Part shown: positions 8,185-16,627 of the stretch, in pieces
How the letters are laid out: each line of letters opens with the position of its first letter
Position numbering within the stretch: position 1 is the stretch's first letter
From: Vibrio sp. YMD68
Lineage (GTDB): Bacteria; Pseudomonadota; Gammaproteobacteria; Enterobacterales; Vibrionaceae
Direction: 5' to 3'
DNA length: 64,000 nucleotides
NCBI RefSeq assembly: GCF_029958905.1
Contig: NZ_CP124615.1
Span: 104,228 to 168,227, forward strand
Translations under genes and position numbers: made by a program
The notes under the pieces: model-generated
Database searches by the model: none
What the model was told of the DNA's origin: nothing
Seen by the model: only the letters and a program-made list of their open reading frames with translations

Positions 8185-10965
8185 ATGAGAAATTATACAA
8201 GGTTGATGAGGGCTGTCGCTTCTCTGCTAATAGTGACAACCCCTTTCTTGCCGATACATGCCTATGCTAACGGCAATAGCGCTAGTGAGGCAGGACGAGA
8301 AGCGCAAGTTTTAGCAAATGATTTAGTGTCTTCGTTCAAGTCCGCTCCAGGAGGAGTTAACAACGGAAATATTAGTTTTCCAACACTTGAAAATGGTCAA
8401 TTTCAAAATGGTGGTGGAACTATAAATGTAAATGATTTATTTCCGGGTACAAGCAGCTCCAATAGTGACCCTTCAAGTTATTACTTCCCAGATGGAAACC
8501 CGAACTTAGGTGAACTAGAAGGTGTCTATAATGACAACAATGGTATGGATTCTATTGGTGGTAATGCAAAAAGCTCTCTATGGAGTGATGCTAATAGTGG
8601 GAGCCCCACCATATCAGGAGCAGCCTACAAAGTTCTCTTGGATGCAACAAACCAATCAAAGCCTGATTTCAGCAATGACCCCTTGATGAACCTTAGTAAG
8701 AAAACCTATGAAGACATTGATGTGATATCAGAAGGTTTTGGTGATTGTTCTGCTGAAACAATCATTAACAACAATACAATTAAAACGCATATACCAGATT
8801 ATAGAACTTGTGAAAGGGTTACGGATAAAAGTGCCGATTGTGAAGTGTTGCATGAGTATGACGCTGAAATCATAAAATACCATGATGGCCCATTTAACAT
8901 TAAGCCGTGTGGGGATGATTGTATTGAACTTTGGATCGGTAAAGTTGGCGATAACTACTGGTCAGGCTGGTGTACAATCTATGAGCAGGCAACACAGGTT
9001 AGAGTTGATAATCCTGATGCAATCATTTCAGCGACACTAGAATATGCTAAGTGGGATGACTATATGCAAGTATTAGTAGGTCCTCCTGGCAGTGAAAACA
9101 AAGTATGGCAAGGTCCGAATAGTAACTTCCCCCCAGAAACTCCCGGTGCATGTGAGCTAAGTACAAGTTGGCAAACTAACCCCAACACTGATGTGACGTC
9201 TCACTTTAAAAACACAAAACCAGGCGATGTGGTTAGTTTTAAAATCAGAGTTTCTGTTGCTGGTAATGGTGAAGGTTTTGGTCGGATAAAAATTAAGTAC
9301 GATCGTTCAAAAGCAGTATTCAAAGACACATGGACCCCGCAGAGTTGTCTCGATGCAGCTGTAGGTATCCGAGATGGTTTTGCTTCTGGTCAATTCTCTT
9401 GTATTGAGCAACCATCTGATGTAAATGCGTCTGGTTGTGTAGTAAAAAATGGATTTAAAGTTTGCGAGGACATGTTGAGTGAGCCTCCTTTGCCTGGGAT
9501 ACCTAAGTTATGCACAAAAGTCAGAGTAAAAGCTGACTATGACTTCTACAAGGGGCAAATGGAGTGTTGGACTGACCCACAAGGAGAAATACAGTGCCCA
9601 AATAATCAAGGTGGCAACCTTGATTCATGTAAGGTTCTGGAAGATAACCCGCAGTGCGGTTTTGTTAGTTCTAAGTGTGTGGAAGGTGCTCAGGGAAGTT
9701 CAGGAACATGTTATGTGCAAGAAGATACCTTTGATTGCGGGACGGATGTTGATGTACCGACTTTAGACAAAGAAACAAACTTTACATGTGGTGGGCCAAT
9801 AAAATGCATGGGTGACGAGTGCTTAGACGTTAATAAGACACAAAGTACCGACTTTGCCAGAGCTGCCGCACTGCTGAATGCTGCTCAGTTTATGACACAA
9901 GATATGGCGTGTACTGGTACTGATGGTAACGATAACCCAACAGGTACAGAAAACGTTATTTGTAAGGCTTTTGGTGGCGATCCAGGTGAATGTAAAAAAG
10001 CTGTTGGGGGGGCTCAGGATTGTTGTGAGAAACCAAGCGGCCTATCTATGGGAGACTATCTGACTCTTATGATGTCAGTTCCTAAACTGGATGGTGCCAT
10101 TATGTCACTGGATAACGGCAGTGCAATTAAAGGTGCTTATCAAGCCATCCGTGATCCAGCGATTAGTGGTTGGACCGAAATCACCAAGCCGTTCACTTCA
10201 TATATTGAGAACATTACAGGTGCGATTGACAACTTTACTAAACCAATCACTGACTTGGCAAAAGAGGCAATTCAGGCTCTCAAAGATGAAATCACCAAAA
10301 TAACCAGTAAAGCTCTAGGAAATGCATCTGCATCAGGAAGCGCTGGTGTACCAGCTGGCGCATCGGAAGGTATGATGGAGCAAATGGTAGGGCAACAGGC
10401 AGCGAGTGTACTAAGTGGTATTATGGCCGCGTATACCGCTTATGTTGTGGCTATGATGATCATTCAAATAGTTTGGAAGTGTGAAGAAGAAGAGTTTGAA
10501 TTGAATGCAAAAAGAGCATTGAATAGCTGCACTAAGGTTGGTTCATATTGCAAATCCAAAGTGCTGGGAGCATGTATCGAAAAACGCGAAGCATACTGCT
10601 GTTTTAGCTCTCCACTATCACGAATTATTCAGGAGCAAGTAAGACCTCAGTTAGGAATGAACTTCGGCCCTGCAAAAGCTCCTCAGTGCGATGGTATTCC
10701 ACTGGATCGTTTATCTGAGATTGACTGGACACAGGTAAATCTGGATGAATGGTTAGCTTTGCTGAGAGTTAATGGTCACTTTGACGATCCTGCTGGTATG
10801 ACTTTAGACCGCCTTACTGGATCTGGTAGTGCGTTTAATGTTGATGGAACTCGACTTAATGCTCAAGAGCGAGCTGAGGAGAGATTGAAGGGATCTGATC
10901 TCGATAAAACAAGAAAAGATGCGGGAGACTCCATCCTTCCAGATACAGGTGCTCCAGGTTATTAA
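8185..10965 (+). CDS. traN: TraN, outer-membrane mating-pair stabilisation protein
   Basis: 926 residues, a length typical of IncA/C-type TraN. It has an N-terminal signal peptide (through 'PFLPIHAYA') and is very cysteine-rich in the middle and C-terminal parts (for example 'CCEKPSGLSMGDY', 'SYCKSKVLGACIEKREAYCCF'). TraN sits in the donor outer membrane and recognises recipient surface proteins. The central part (about residues 210-400) is the likely variable recognition region. Expressed from its own promoter, closed by a terminator. Confidence 0.93.
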   Translation: MRNYTRLMRAVASLLIVTTPFLPIHAYANGNSASEAGREAQVLANDLVSSFKSAPGGVNNGNISFPTLENGQFQNGGGTINVNDLFPGTSSSNSDPSSYYFPDGNPNLGELEGVYNDNNGMDSIGGNAKSSLWSDANSGSPTISGAAYKVLLDATNQSKPDFSNDPLMNLSKKTYEDIDVISEGFGDCSAETIINNNTIKTHIPDYRTCERVTDKSADCEVLHEYDAEIIKYHDGPFNIKPCGDDCIELWIGKVGDNYWSGWCTIYEQATQVRVDNPDAIISATLEYAKWDDYMQVLVGPPGSENKVWQGPNSNFPPETPGACELSTSWQTNPNTDVTSHFKNTKPGDVVSFKIRVSVAGNGEGFGRIKIKYDRSKAVFKDTWTPQSCLDAAVGIRDGFASGQFSCIEQPSDVNASGCVVKNGFKVCEDMLSEPPLPGIPKLCTKVRVKADYDFYKGQMECWTDPQGEIQCPNNQGGNLDSCKVLEDNPQCGFVSSKCVEGAQGSSGTCYVQEDTFDCGTDVDVPTLDKETNFTCGGPIKCMGDECLDVNKTQSTDFARAAALLNAAQFMTQDMACTGTDGNDNPTGTENVICKAFGGDPGECKKAVGGAQDCCEKPSGLSMGDYLTLMMSVPKLDGAIMSLDNGSAIKGAYQAIRDPAISGWTEITKPFTSYIENITGAIDNFTKPITDLAKEAIQALKDEITKITSKALGNASASGSAGVPAGASEGMMEQMVGQQAASVLSGIMAAYTAYVVAMMIIQIVWKCEEEEFELNAKRALNSCTKVGSYCKSKVLGACIEKREAYCCFSSPLSRIIQEQVRPQLGMNFGPAKAPQCDGIPLDRLSEIDWTQVNLDEWLALLRVNGHFDDPAGMTLDRLTGSGSAFNVDGTRLNAQERAEERLKGSDLDKTRKDAGDSILPDTGAPGY

Positions 10966-10988
10966 AAAGACCAGTTGTATACACATTA

Positions 10989-11018
10989 AAGGCGCTCCCA
11001 TTTTGAGCGCCTTTTTTC
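10989..11018 (+). terminator. Rho-independent terminator after traN
   Basis: Perfect 9-bp stem AAGGCGCTC / GAGCGCCTT (10989-10997 / 11005-11013) followed by T-rich sequence. Confidence 0.9.
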
Positions 11019-11192
11019 TTGTTTGAAATATTCGCTGAACCTGTTAGATTAAATCCATGAGGTTTGAGCGTTTCCCTCGGCATCCACCAGTGCCAAAACG
11101 TGATACCGCAAACCAGTTAACCTGAAACTAATGGCTGTGTTTGCGCGAGGTGGACGTAGCAAAAATTTTAAGCCAAGTGAAGGGATTAACTT

Positions 11193-12521
11193 ATGGATAC
11201 TCCATACCCAATTTATCCGTCTCAAACGGATGCATTCAAAAATATCGCCAAGTCATTTGCATCTCTTATAGCAAAAGAGTCCAAAACCAAAGTTCTGAGC
11301 GCATTCAAACGTAATGACTGGCTGGCTCAGTCTTTAGGCTATAAAGGACACGCAGATTTACTTCAATCGACTCAGTTTCGAAAGCAGGCCGACCAAGGCA
11401 AACCTTTAAGGTGCTTTCTTCACGAGAGCATTCGAACGGCGATCAGTCAAACATTTTCGTCAAAGATGCCAGATATACCTCCTCAAATTATTGAAAGGGC
11501 AAGTTTAGAAATGAAAGACGCCGAAGTGCTTTTGTCTAATACTCACCCAGAAGCAAAATTGCCTATGATGCTTGATGAAGGGAGTAAGTATCTTTCTGGG
11601 TCATTCGAGAAAATACGAGATGAAATAAACGCTGCGGCAACGCGAAAAAATTATGTGCCTGTTCTAAAGCTCGATTTTTCAGAATTACCATTCAATGTAT
11701 ACGCAGTACTTATGGAACATTCTGCCCTAAAAGCATTTAAGGTAGATCCTAATCGCGGCGATGTAGAATTGATTTATCTCAAGCCCAAAGGTGATACATC
11801 TAGTAGTAATTGGAAAATTAGAGCCTCACTAGATGTTTGGGGAGCGGAAACGATCCCTGCTGACGTGCTAAATGACTGGTGTGTTTTCCGTGACTGGTTA
11901 TTGCAATTCAATCTCGTTGGCCGTACTCATATCTCTGAGAGATTGAAAGATCATAGATTTATTACTTTCCACACGCAGAGTCATCCTGAATACACACTTG
12001 AAAATTTGTACGGAGATCTGAACAGTGAAGAAGATAAAAATCTGTTGTACGCATTGTTAAACCCTAACAAACGATTGATGAATGATGAATCGTCACGAAT
12101 TGATAGTCGTGGTAATGGCTTCAACAGTACATTGAAATACTCATCGGAAATTTTAAAGATGATTGCGGGAGAAAAGGGTAGCAACAACCAGCGAGGCTGG
12201 ACAATTGATGGTGTGTTTGAAAATGAAGCGATAGAACACTATGAGCCCATTCAATCAGGTTATGCTTTCCGATTAAAAGGTATGTCCACGGTAGTTACAG
12301 TGACATTGACGCCGAACGTAGAGACTGGCTGGGTCGATTACAAGCTGAGTCACTACATTAAAACTCCAGAACAAATGAGCAAATATGTTCCAAGTAGACA
12401 ATCGGGTGACTATCTTGAGTATGCCTTGCAACGTGGGGTAACAACGATTACCGATTTTTATAAAATCGCAGTACGCAATGGTCACATTCCAGATGACTCG
12501 TGGCTAATAGCGAATAGTTAA
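11193..12521 (+). CDS. Hypothetical protein, 442 residues
   Basis: Not recognised. The protein is soluble in appearance, with no signal peptide, membrane segment or obvious catalytic motif. The N-terminus (about residues 15-60, 'KRNDWLAQSLGYKGHADLL') looks like a small helical module seen at the start of some plasmid proteins. SD AGGGA precedes the ATG by about 8 nt. It stands alone between the traN terminator and a convergent minus-strand gene. The 170 nt upstream holds no clear promoter that I can name. Confidence 0.75.
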   Translation: MDTPYPIYPSQTDAFKNIAKSFASLIAKESKTKVLSAFKRNDWLAQSLGYKGHADLLQSTQFRKQADQGKPLRCFLHESIRTAISQTFSSKMPDIPPQIIERASLEMKDAEVLLSNTHPEAKLPMMLDEGSKYLSGSFEKIRDEINAAATRKNYVPVLKLDFSELPFNVYAVLMEHSALKAFKVDPNRGDVELIYLKPKGDTSSSNWKIRASLDVWGAETIPADVLNDWCVFRDWLLQFNLVGRTHISERLKDHRFITFHTQSHPEYTLENLYGDLNSEEDKNLLYALLNPNKRLMNDESSRIDSRGNGFNSTLKYSSEILKMIAGEKGSNNQRGWTIDGVFENEAIEHYEPIQSGYAFRLKGMSTVVTVTLTPNVETGWVDYKLSHYIKTPEQMSKYVPSRQSGDYLEYALQRGVTTITDFYKIAVRNGHIPDDSWLIANS

Positions 12522-12541
12522 AGTTAATGATGACATTTTTG

Positions 12542-12559
12542 ACTTTCACATGTGAAAGT
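12542..12559. promoter_or_regulatory. 18-bp perfect palindrome, copy 1 of 3
   Basis: ACTTTCACATGTGAAAGT. The same palindrome recurs at 24999-25016, and its 16-bp core at 32926-32941. Here it lies between two convergent genes. A protein-binding site or hairpin is possible; function unknown. Confidence 0.4.
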
Positions 12560-12568
12560 GAGAAACAC

Positions 12569-12596
12569 AAAAAAGCCCTTCTGTTGTAGAAGGGCT
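12569..12596 (-). terminator. Terminator for the minus-strand gene
   Basis: Stem AGCCCTTCT / AGAAGGGCT with loop GTTGT. On the minus strand it is followed by a T-run (A-run at 12569-12574 on the plus strand), so it ends the 12622-13296 transcript. Confidence 0.85.
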
Positions 12597-12621
12597 CTCA
12601 ATAGATAACCGACATAAAGCG

Positions 12622-13296
12622 TTAAGCTGCCTTTTCATCTTCCCCAGATTCAGCATTGTCGGCTTCGGATGCAATTTCTTCATCAGTAGTTTCTTGAGTT
12701 GGAGCAGCTGCTTCAACTTCATCTTTCTTGCCTTTGGAGTGCGCTGAGATGCGAGCTCGCTTCTCAATACCAATAATTCGGCCAGCAAGTTTGATTAAGC
12801 GTTGTTGCCATTGATAAGTGGCGTCTTTGCGCTGTTTGCTTGTGAGGATACTATTTAGCCATAGAGTATCGACTAACAACATCAAGTTATCTAACTTGCG
12901 CACTAGGTGAGCAAATTGAGCTACTTGTGGTGAGTTGATCTCGATATCGTACTGGTTTGGGCTTGTATATTCTGGAGCGCCTTCAATTCCGTTGTCTTCC
13001 ATCAGTTTTTGTAGCTGATTAGTGGCTGTATCAAGATCAACGGATACTTTCTCGATGTGCTCCTGGATGATGCTTTCTACTTGGTCAATTTCATCTTGTT
13101 CACCAATGATTCGCAAAATAACATCAATCGAAAACAGTGAATCGGAAACGCGCTGAAAGCTGCGTTCGACTACACGTTGAGCTTGCAGACTGTTCACTTT
13201 CAGCACTCGTTTGAATACAGGGCGAGAAAGGTCCGCATTGTTGCGCTCTTTTTTGGTTGGTTGTTGTTCCAAAGAGGTTTCTGCTAAGTCTGTCAT
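12622..13296 (-). CDS. DUF1845/AcaB-like transfer-region protein
   Basis: 224 residues from the ATG at 13296 (GGAG lies 6 nt upstream of it; the in-frame TTG further upstream would include the SD itself). The core 'RVLKVNSLQAQRVVERSF ... VAQFAHLVRKLDNLMLLVDTLWL' is helical and resembles the DUF1845 family that includes AcaB, a second activator of transfer genes in IncC plasmids. The C-terminal 45 residues are a low-complexity acidic tail. It is the only minus-strand backbone gene in the window, opposite to the activator box at 13382. Assignment to AcaB function is tentative. Confidence 0.6.
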   Translation of the reverse strand: MTDLAETSLEQQPTKKERNNADLSRPVFKRVLKVNSLQAQRVVERSFQRVSDSLFSIDVILRIIGEQDEIDQVESIIQEHIEKVSVDLDTATNQLQKLMEDNGIEGAPEYTSPNQYDIEINSPQVAQFAHLVRKLDNLMLLVDTLWLNSILTSKQRKDATYQWQQRLIKLAGRIIGIEKRARISAHSKGKKDEVEAAAPTQETTDEEIASEADNAESGEDEKAA

Positions 13297-13381
13297 TTCT
13301 TTCTCCTTCAATTGAATACAGATACAGATAAACGCAGATACAGGATAAAAGGTCTATTGACGAATCCTTAGCTACAAATGT

Positions 13382-13435
13382 GCCCAGAACGGGCAGATAG
13401 AACGATTTATTACATTTTACGAGAAGTGCTATAGT
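13382..13435 (+). promoter_or_regulatory. Activator box and -10 opening the accessory array
   Basis: GCCC-AGAAC-GGGC (13382-13394), a perfect 4-5-4 palindrome, with TATAGT at 13430-13435 after 35 nt. It precedes structured element E1 and the first gene of the array, and is the best-formed of the five boxes. Confidence 0.55.
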
Positions 13436-13438
13436 AAA

Positions 13439-13497
13439 GACTCTTTAGTCGCTCTGCGGCTTTATGTGAGATAGCTGGTCTCCACAAACAATCAGCA
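13439..13497 (+). promoter_or_regulatory. Structured element E1 with H-type pseudoknot
   Basis: Pseudoknot: stem GAGA (13468-13471) / TCTC (13479-13482) around TAGCTGG, whose GCTG (13474-13477) pairs with CAGC (13493-13496) across an A-rich linker. Most other copies have GCGA/TCGC, so both stem strands have changed together. A GACT-CTTT-AGTC hairpin precedes it. It lies just after the -10 at 13430, so it would be at the very 5' end of the transcript. Confidence 0.6.
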
Positions 13498-13524
13498 TTA
13501 ATCATATGCCGTATGGCATTTCAA

Positions 13525-13595
13525 AACCCAATCGGGGGAACAATACCCCGACCAAGGGTGTTGCTCCCCTTAGTTTTATAAGGAGTAACACCATG
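13525..13595 (+). promoter_or_regulatory. Translational leader switch (H1/R2/R3)
   Basis: This leader type recurs before most genes of the array: hairpin H1 with a loop complementary to a downstream segment R2, and R2 also complementary to R3, the SD/start segment. Here H1 = TCGGGG/CCCCGA; loop AACA pairs with TGTT in R2; R2 GGTGTTGCTCC (13557-13567) pairs with R3 GGAGTAACACC (13582-13592), burying SD GGAG directly before the ATG. Confidence 0.65.
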
Positions 13596-13916
13596 CACAT
13601 CATCACTTTCGTTTTTGTTATCGTAGCTAGTCTTGGCGCATTGTACGTAGGAGCAATGGTATTTGCGAAAGCATTTACTTTTCTTGCGTTGCAGTTCCAG
13701 AACTTAGGTTTGTTCTTTTGGAACAAAGCGAGTAACAAAGCGCGGTCTGTACAGGCCGTTATCAAAGAAAAAGCTGAACAAAAAGCGAAAGCTGTTCAGA
13801 CTGCGGTTGTTCCTGAGCCTGCTCAAGAACAACCGACTCCGGCTAAACCTGTCGATGAATATGCTTATCTAGAAATTCCAACGTATATCCGTAAAGGAAA
13901 AACGCTGGTTTGGTAA
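13593..13916 (+). CDS. Small membrane-anchored hypothetical protein
   Basis: 107 residues from the ATG at 13593, chosen because GGAG lies 7 nt upstream and the leader ends there (a longer frame from 13506 would be read through the leader). One or two hydrophobic segments at the N-terminus (about 3-35), then a helical, Lys/Ala-rich stretch 'KEKAEQKAKAVQTAV' and a Pro-rich linker ending in a conserved-looking 'YLEIPTYIRKGKTLVW'. First gene behind the 13382 promoter. Function unknown. Confidence 0.7.
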   Translation: MHIITFVFVIVASLGALYVGAMVFAKAFTFLALQFQNLGLFFWNKASNKARSVQAVIKEKAEQKAKAVQTAVVPEPAQEQPTPAKPVDEYAYLEIPTYIRKGKTLVW

Positions 13917-14004
13917 GTAGATCTTTAAGGGTATAGCTCAACCAAAAGACTTGACTGATGAGATGTACAACACGTACATCTCATCTTTCATCTCTAAAAA
14001 TAAA

Positions 14005-14084
14005 AACCCTGACGGGGGCAACTACCCCGTAGGGGTGAGTTTGTCTCTGTCGTTTAAAAACGTTCAAAAAGGAGACAAATCATG
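14005..14084 (+). promoter_or_regulatory. Leader switch
   Basis: H1 ACGGGG/CCCCGT; loop CAACT pairs with AGTT(T)G of R2; R2 TTTGTCTC (14040-14047) pairs with R3 GAGACAAA (14072-14079), which contains the SD. Confidence 0.65.
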
Positions 14085-14303
14085 AACAAAATTACATTTA
14101 CTTTCTGGAAAGCCATCTTGAATGTAGTGCTGGGCTTAGGTACTGGTGCTGTTATTACTGGTGGTATTGGTCTTATGACTGGTGGTGTACATCCCGCAGC
14201 TGTGCTCGGAGCTAATGTCGCTGCTGTTGTTATGGGATTAGTTTTCATGGCAGCTTACGTTGTTGGTTCTATCATTCTGGTAGCATTTAGTGACAGTGGA
14301 TAA
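14082..14303 (+). CDS. Small two-helix membrane protein
   Basis: 73 residues, almost entirely two hydrophobic segments (about 8-30 and 38-68) rich in Gly/Ala. No recognisable family. SD GGAG lies 7 nt upstream within the leader. It sits between two other small membrane proteins, suggesting a membrane-linked block at the head of the array. Confidence 0.7.
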   Translation: MNKITFTFWKAILNVVLGLGTGAVITGGIGLMTGGVHPAAVLGANVAAVVMGLVFMAAYVVGSIILVAFSDSG

Positions 14304-14364
14304 ATAGGCTCAATTTTGAGCTTAATTTTCGTTAGGATCTGAATGACACTTTGAGGACAGAACA

Positions 14365-14496
14365 ATGACAACAGGAAGCCTGTTATATTTTTCGCTCATC
14401 TTGGGGGGCCTGATAGCTATCATTGTTATTGGGTTAATAACCAAGAAGATTGTAGAAAAAAAGTTAAACAAAAAGCACGATAATCGTGATCAGTAA
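14365..14496 (+). CDS. Short single-pass membrane protein
   Basis: 43 residues: MTTGSLLYFSLILGG then a membrane helix and a Lys-rich tail (KKIVEKKLNKKHDNRDQ). SD GAGGA is 9 nt upstream. The hydrophobic-then-basic layout supports a real gene despite the size. Function unknown. Confidence 0.6.
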   Translation: MTTGSLLYFSLILGGLIAIIVIGLITKKIVEKKLNKKHDNRDQ

Positions 14497-14499
14497 TTT

Positions 14500-14569
14500 A
14501 ACCCTGGCGGGGGACCTACCCCAGAAGGGATAGGATATCTCTGCTTAACAAAGCAAGGTAACTTATATG
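14500..14569 (+). promoter_or_regulatory. Leader switch (less regular)
   Basis: H1 with GGGG/CCCC; loop CCTA pairs with TAGG downstream; the start region holds TGCTT/AAGCA and GATAT/ATATG pairings, so the ATG can be masked. Confidence 0.45.
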
Positions 14570-14884
14570 AATACTGTACACTTTTGTGGATATGATTGTG
14601 ATGTAAGAAAGATCCAATATCCAAATCAACAATTAGCTCTAGAGCTGGTGGCCTCGGACACAAAGAATAATAGTCAGCAAGGTATTATTCCTGGAGAGCC
14701 AGTTTGTGTTGCAACGGTTTGTTTGCCTGATTTCAAGTTCAAGCCAAACCAGTCAGCGATCAGAGATTACTCTGAGTTGGCTGGTATTCTGGATGTACTT
14801 GAAGAAGCAAAAATTGTTAAACGCACAGGTCAGCAATTACCAACGGGGTATGTATCTGTTCCTGTTGTGAATGTGTTGATTTAG
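14567..14884 (+). CDS. Hypothetical protein, possibly DUF4313-like
   Basis: 105 residues, no signal or membrane segment. The layout 'YPNQQLALELV ... GEPVCVATVCLP ... GYVSVPVVNVLI' resembles DUF4313-type phage/plasmid proteins by eye only. Weak SD (AAGG) about 8 nt upstream. Confidence 0.6.
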   Translation: MNTVHFCGYDCDVRKIQYPNQQLALELVASDTKNNSQQGIIPGEPVCVATVCLPDFKFKPNQSAIRDYSELAGILDVLEEAKIVKRTGQQLPTGYVSVPVVNVLI

Positions 14885-14899
14885 CTTTATAGCCAAAAT

Positions 14900-14960
14900 A
14901 AACAAGCTCCAATGGGGCTTGTTTTCAAAGCATGTAGTGGTACGTGTTTTGAAAACAAGC
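14900..14960 (+). promoter_or_regulatory. Terminator hairpin overlapping a long alternative hairpin
   Basis: AACAAGCTCC / GGGGCTTGTT forms a 10-bp terminator-like stem followed by TT. Its 3' arm also pairs perfectly with sequence 23 nt further on: GCTTGTTTTCA (14917-14927) / TGAAAACAAGC (14950-14960). The two folds exclude each other. A sister element is at 19659-19718. Confidence 0.6.
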
Positions 14961-14976
14961 GTCATAGGAGTCATGT

Positions 14977-15057
14977 ATGGTAAAAAACATGCCAGTATCA
15001 GGTATTGCTTTTAGCGGTACTCAGGTATTTGGCGTTTCAAATTCAAAGCCTCCATAA
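14977..15057 (+). CDS. Possible 26-residue peptide
   Basis: MVKNMPVSGIAFSGTQVFGV then SNSKPP. SD AGGAG is 6 nt upstream of the ATG. It follows the long hairpin at 14917-14960. Too short to judge by composition; the RBS placement is the main support. Confidence 0.35.
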   Translation: MVKNMPVSGIAFSGTQVFGVSNSKPP

Positions 15058-15106
15058 CCTGGCTCTTTGTTACACAATGAAGGACACAGGCTAAGGAGGA
15101 CAGTTC

Positions 15107-15250
15107 ATGCCAAGTAAAATCCAATACAAATTACGTCCCTTTTTATACAGCAATAGTTCACTGTCTCTGAGTAGCGTGTGTTTCGTTTTCCATTATGGAA
15201 ATGTTCATTCAAAGCAAATTGGGTCAGGAGAAATATTGCATTGGGGATAA
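15107..15250 (+). CDS. Hypothetical 47-residue protein
   Basis: Starts behind a strong SD (AAGGAGG, 7 nt spacing). Ser-rich and hydrophobic in the middle; no recognised family. The next small gene starts 6 nt after its stop. Confidence 0.5.
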   Translation: MPSKIQYKLRPFLYSNSSLSLSSVCFVFHYGNVHSKQIGSGEILHWG

Positions 15251-15256
15251 GATAGT

Positions 15257-15433
15257 ATGAGAGTTCACTTGTATGATGATTGCGCGGGTGTGTTGTATTT
15301 AGCCAGTGGCCGAACGATATCTATCAATCCACGACAATTTTGTAGTGTTATTGAAGCTCAAGAGGTTATTACTGACTGGGCTAAGCGTTTAGGTATTATT
15401 GGTCAAAATGACACTATATCCGCGTGTTCATAA
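15257..15433 (+). CDS. Hypothetical 58-residue protein
   Basis: MRVHLYDDCAGVLYLASGRT and a C-terminal helical half. No clear SD of its own; the 6-nt gap to the previous stop suggests translational coupling. Followed by a hairpin. Unknown. Confidence 0.5.
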   Translation: MRVHLYDDCAGVLYLASGRTISINPRQFCSVIEAQEVITDWAKRLGIIGQNDTISACS

Positions 15434-15438
15434 TCAAA

Positions 15439-15561
15439 TTCGGCCCAGTTTAGGGCCGAACTTACCAAGTCTTTTTAGGCATACGACAATTATGCCTAAA
15501 AAGATTTTTGCTCTCATCTGAGAGTGAAGATGCGATAGCTGGTCGCTAAAAACAAACAGCA
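15439..15561 (+). promoter_or_regulatory. Structured element E2 with pseudoknot
   Basis: TTCGGCCC/GGGCCGAA hairpin (15439-15460); a terminator with 14-bp stem (15470-15483 / 15491-15504) plus T5; CTCTCA/TGAGAG hairpin; then the pseudoknot GCGA (15532-15535) / TCGC (15543-15546) with GCTG in its loop pairing to CAGC (15557-15560). It separates the small-gene block from the CobS-like gene. Confidence 0.65.
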
Positions 15562-15579
15562 ATTAACGTTAATTGAAAT

Positions 15580-15649
15580 AGCCCAACCGGGCACACTTAG
15601 CCCGGTACGGGTCTAGGTGTGCCCACAACCAATTAGGAGCGCACCTATG
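15580..15649 (+). promoter_or_regulatory. Leader switch before CobS-like gene
   Basis: Clean example. H1 ACCGGGC (15586-15592) / GCCCGGT (15600-15606). All seven loop bases ACACTTA pair with R2 TAGGTGT (15614-15620; one G-U). R2 also pairs with CACCTA (15642-15647), which reaches the A of the start codon. Confidence 0.7.
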
Positions 15650-16618
15650 TCTCAACAATATGCAAACTTCAAAGTACGTGATGTTTTTGGTATGCCGGAT
15701 ATTCCGGAAAAGATTCTCGCTAAAGGCTATGCCGATAGCAGCAATCCTTTTATTCCACAAACTCACGCCGATTACGTTTTCCGAAAGGAGTTCTTGAGAG
15801 AATGCTTAGCATTTTTGAATGATCCCTGCGGTGATGCGTACTATGTCACCGGACCAACAGGTTCTGGTAAAACTTCTGGCATTACAGAAATTACAGGGCG
15901 TCTCAACTGGCCTGTGCAACAAATTACGGCTAATGGTCGTTTAGAGTTCACAGATTTAGTTGGACATCATGCCTTGATTTCACCAAAGCCTGGAGAAACT
16001 CCCGTCATGCAATTCATGTATGGCCCTTTAGCAATCGCTATGCGTGAAGGCCATGTCCTCCTCATTAACGAGGTTGATTTGGTTGACCCAGCAGAGCTTT
16101 CCGGTTTAAACGACATTCTTGAAGGTCGTCCACTGGTTATCGCTCAGAATGGTGGAGAAATCATCAAACCACATCCAATGTTCCGCGTTATTGTCACTGG
16201 TAACAGTACAGGCTCAGGTGATCCATCAGGATTATACCAAGGCGTAATGATGCAGAACTTGGCCGCAATGGATCGTTATCGTTTCTCTGTTGTGCCATAT
16301 ATGGCAGAGCAAGATGAACGCGGCGTTCTGGAGCGAGTAGTTCCTCGTCTTCCTGACAACATTCGTAATGGTATGGTTCGAATTGCTAATGAAATTCGTA
16401 AACTATTTATGGGTGAAAACGGGGATGATGGACAAATCAGCATCACAATGTCTACGCGGACACTTGTGCGCTGGGCAAAACTAACGTTGCAATTTCGTGG
16501 TGCGCCAAATGCCATTGAGTATGCCTTACAACAATCATTGCTAATCCGAGCCTCAAGTGAGGAGAAAGAAGCTGTCATTCGCATAGCGAAAGACGTTTTC
16601 GGTGAGCAGTGGCGATAG
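15647..16618 (+). CDS. CobS/MoxR-type AAA+ ATPase
   Basis: 323 residues from the ATG at 15647 (the frame open from 15617 would run through the leader). Walker A 'GPTGSGKTS' at about 69-77, Walker B 'LLINEVDLVD' near 137-146, sensor 'VIVTGNSTG'. MoxR-type ATPases act as chaperones for a VWA partner; here the partner candidate is the HExxH/VWA protein at 21698, with the DUF3150 protein between. CobS-named genes are standard in IncA/C backbones; no cobalamin role is implied. The next gene starts 9 nt after the stop. Confidence 0.85.
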   Translation: MSQQYANFKVRDVFGMPDIPEKILAKGYADSSNPFIPQTHADYVFRKEFLRECLAFLNDPCGDAYYVTGPTGSGKTSGITEITGRLNWPVQQITANGRLEFTDLVGHHALISPKPGETPVMQFMYGPLAIAMREGHVLLINEVDLVDPAELSGLNDILEGRPLVIAQNGGEIIKPHPMFRVIVTGNSTGSGDPSGLYQGVMMQNLAAMDRYRFSVVPYMAEQDERGVLERVVPRLPDNIRNGMVRIANEIRKLFMGENGDDGQISITMSTRTLVRWAKLTLQFRGAPNAIEYALQQSLLIRASSEEKEAVIRIAKDVFGEQWR

Positions 16619-16627
16619 GGGGATCTC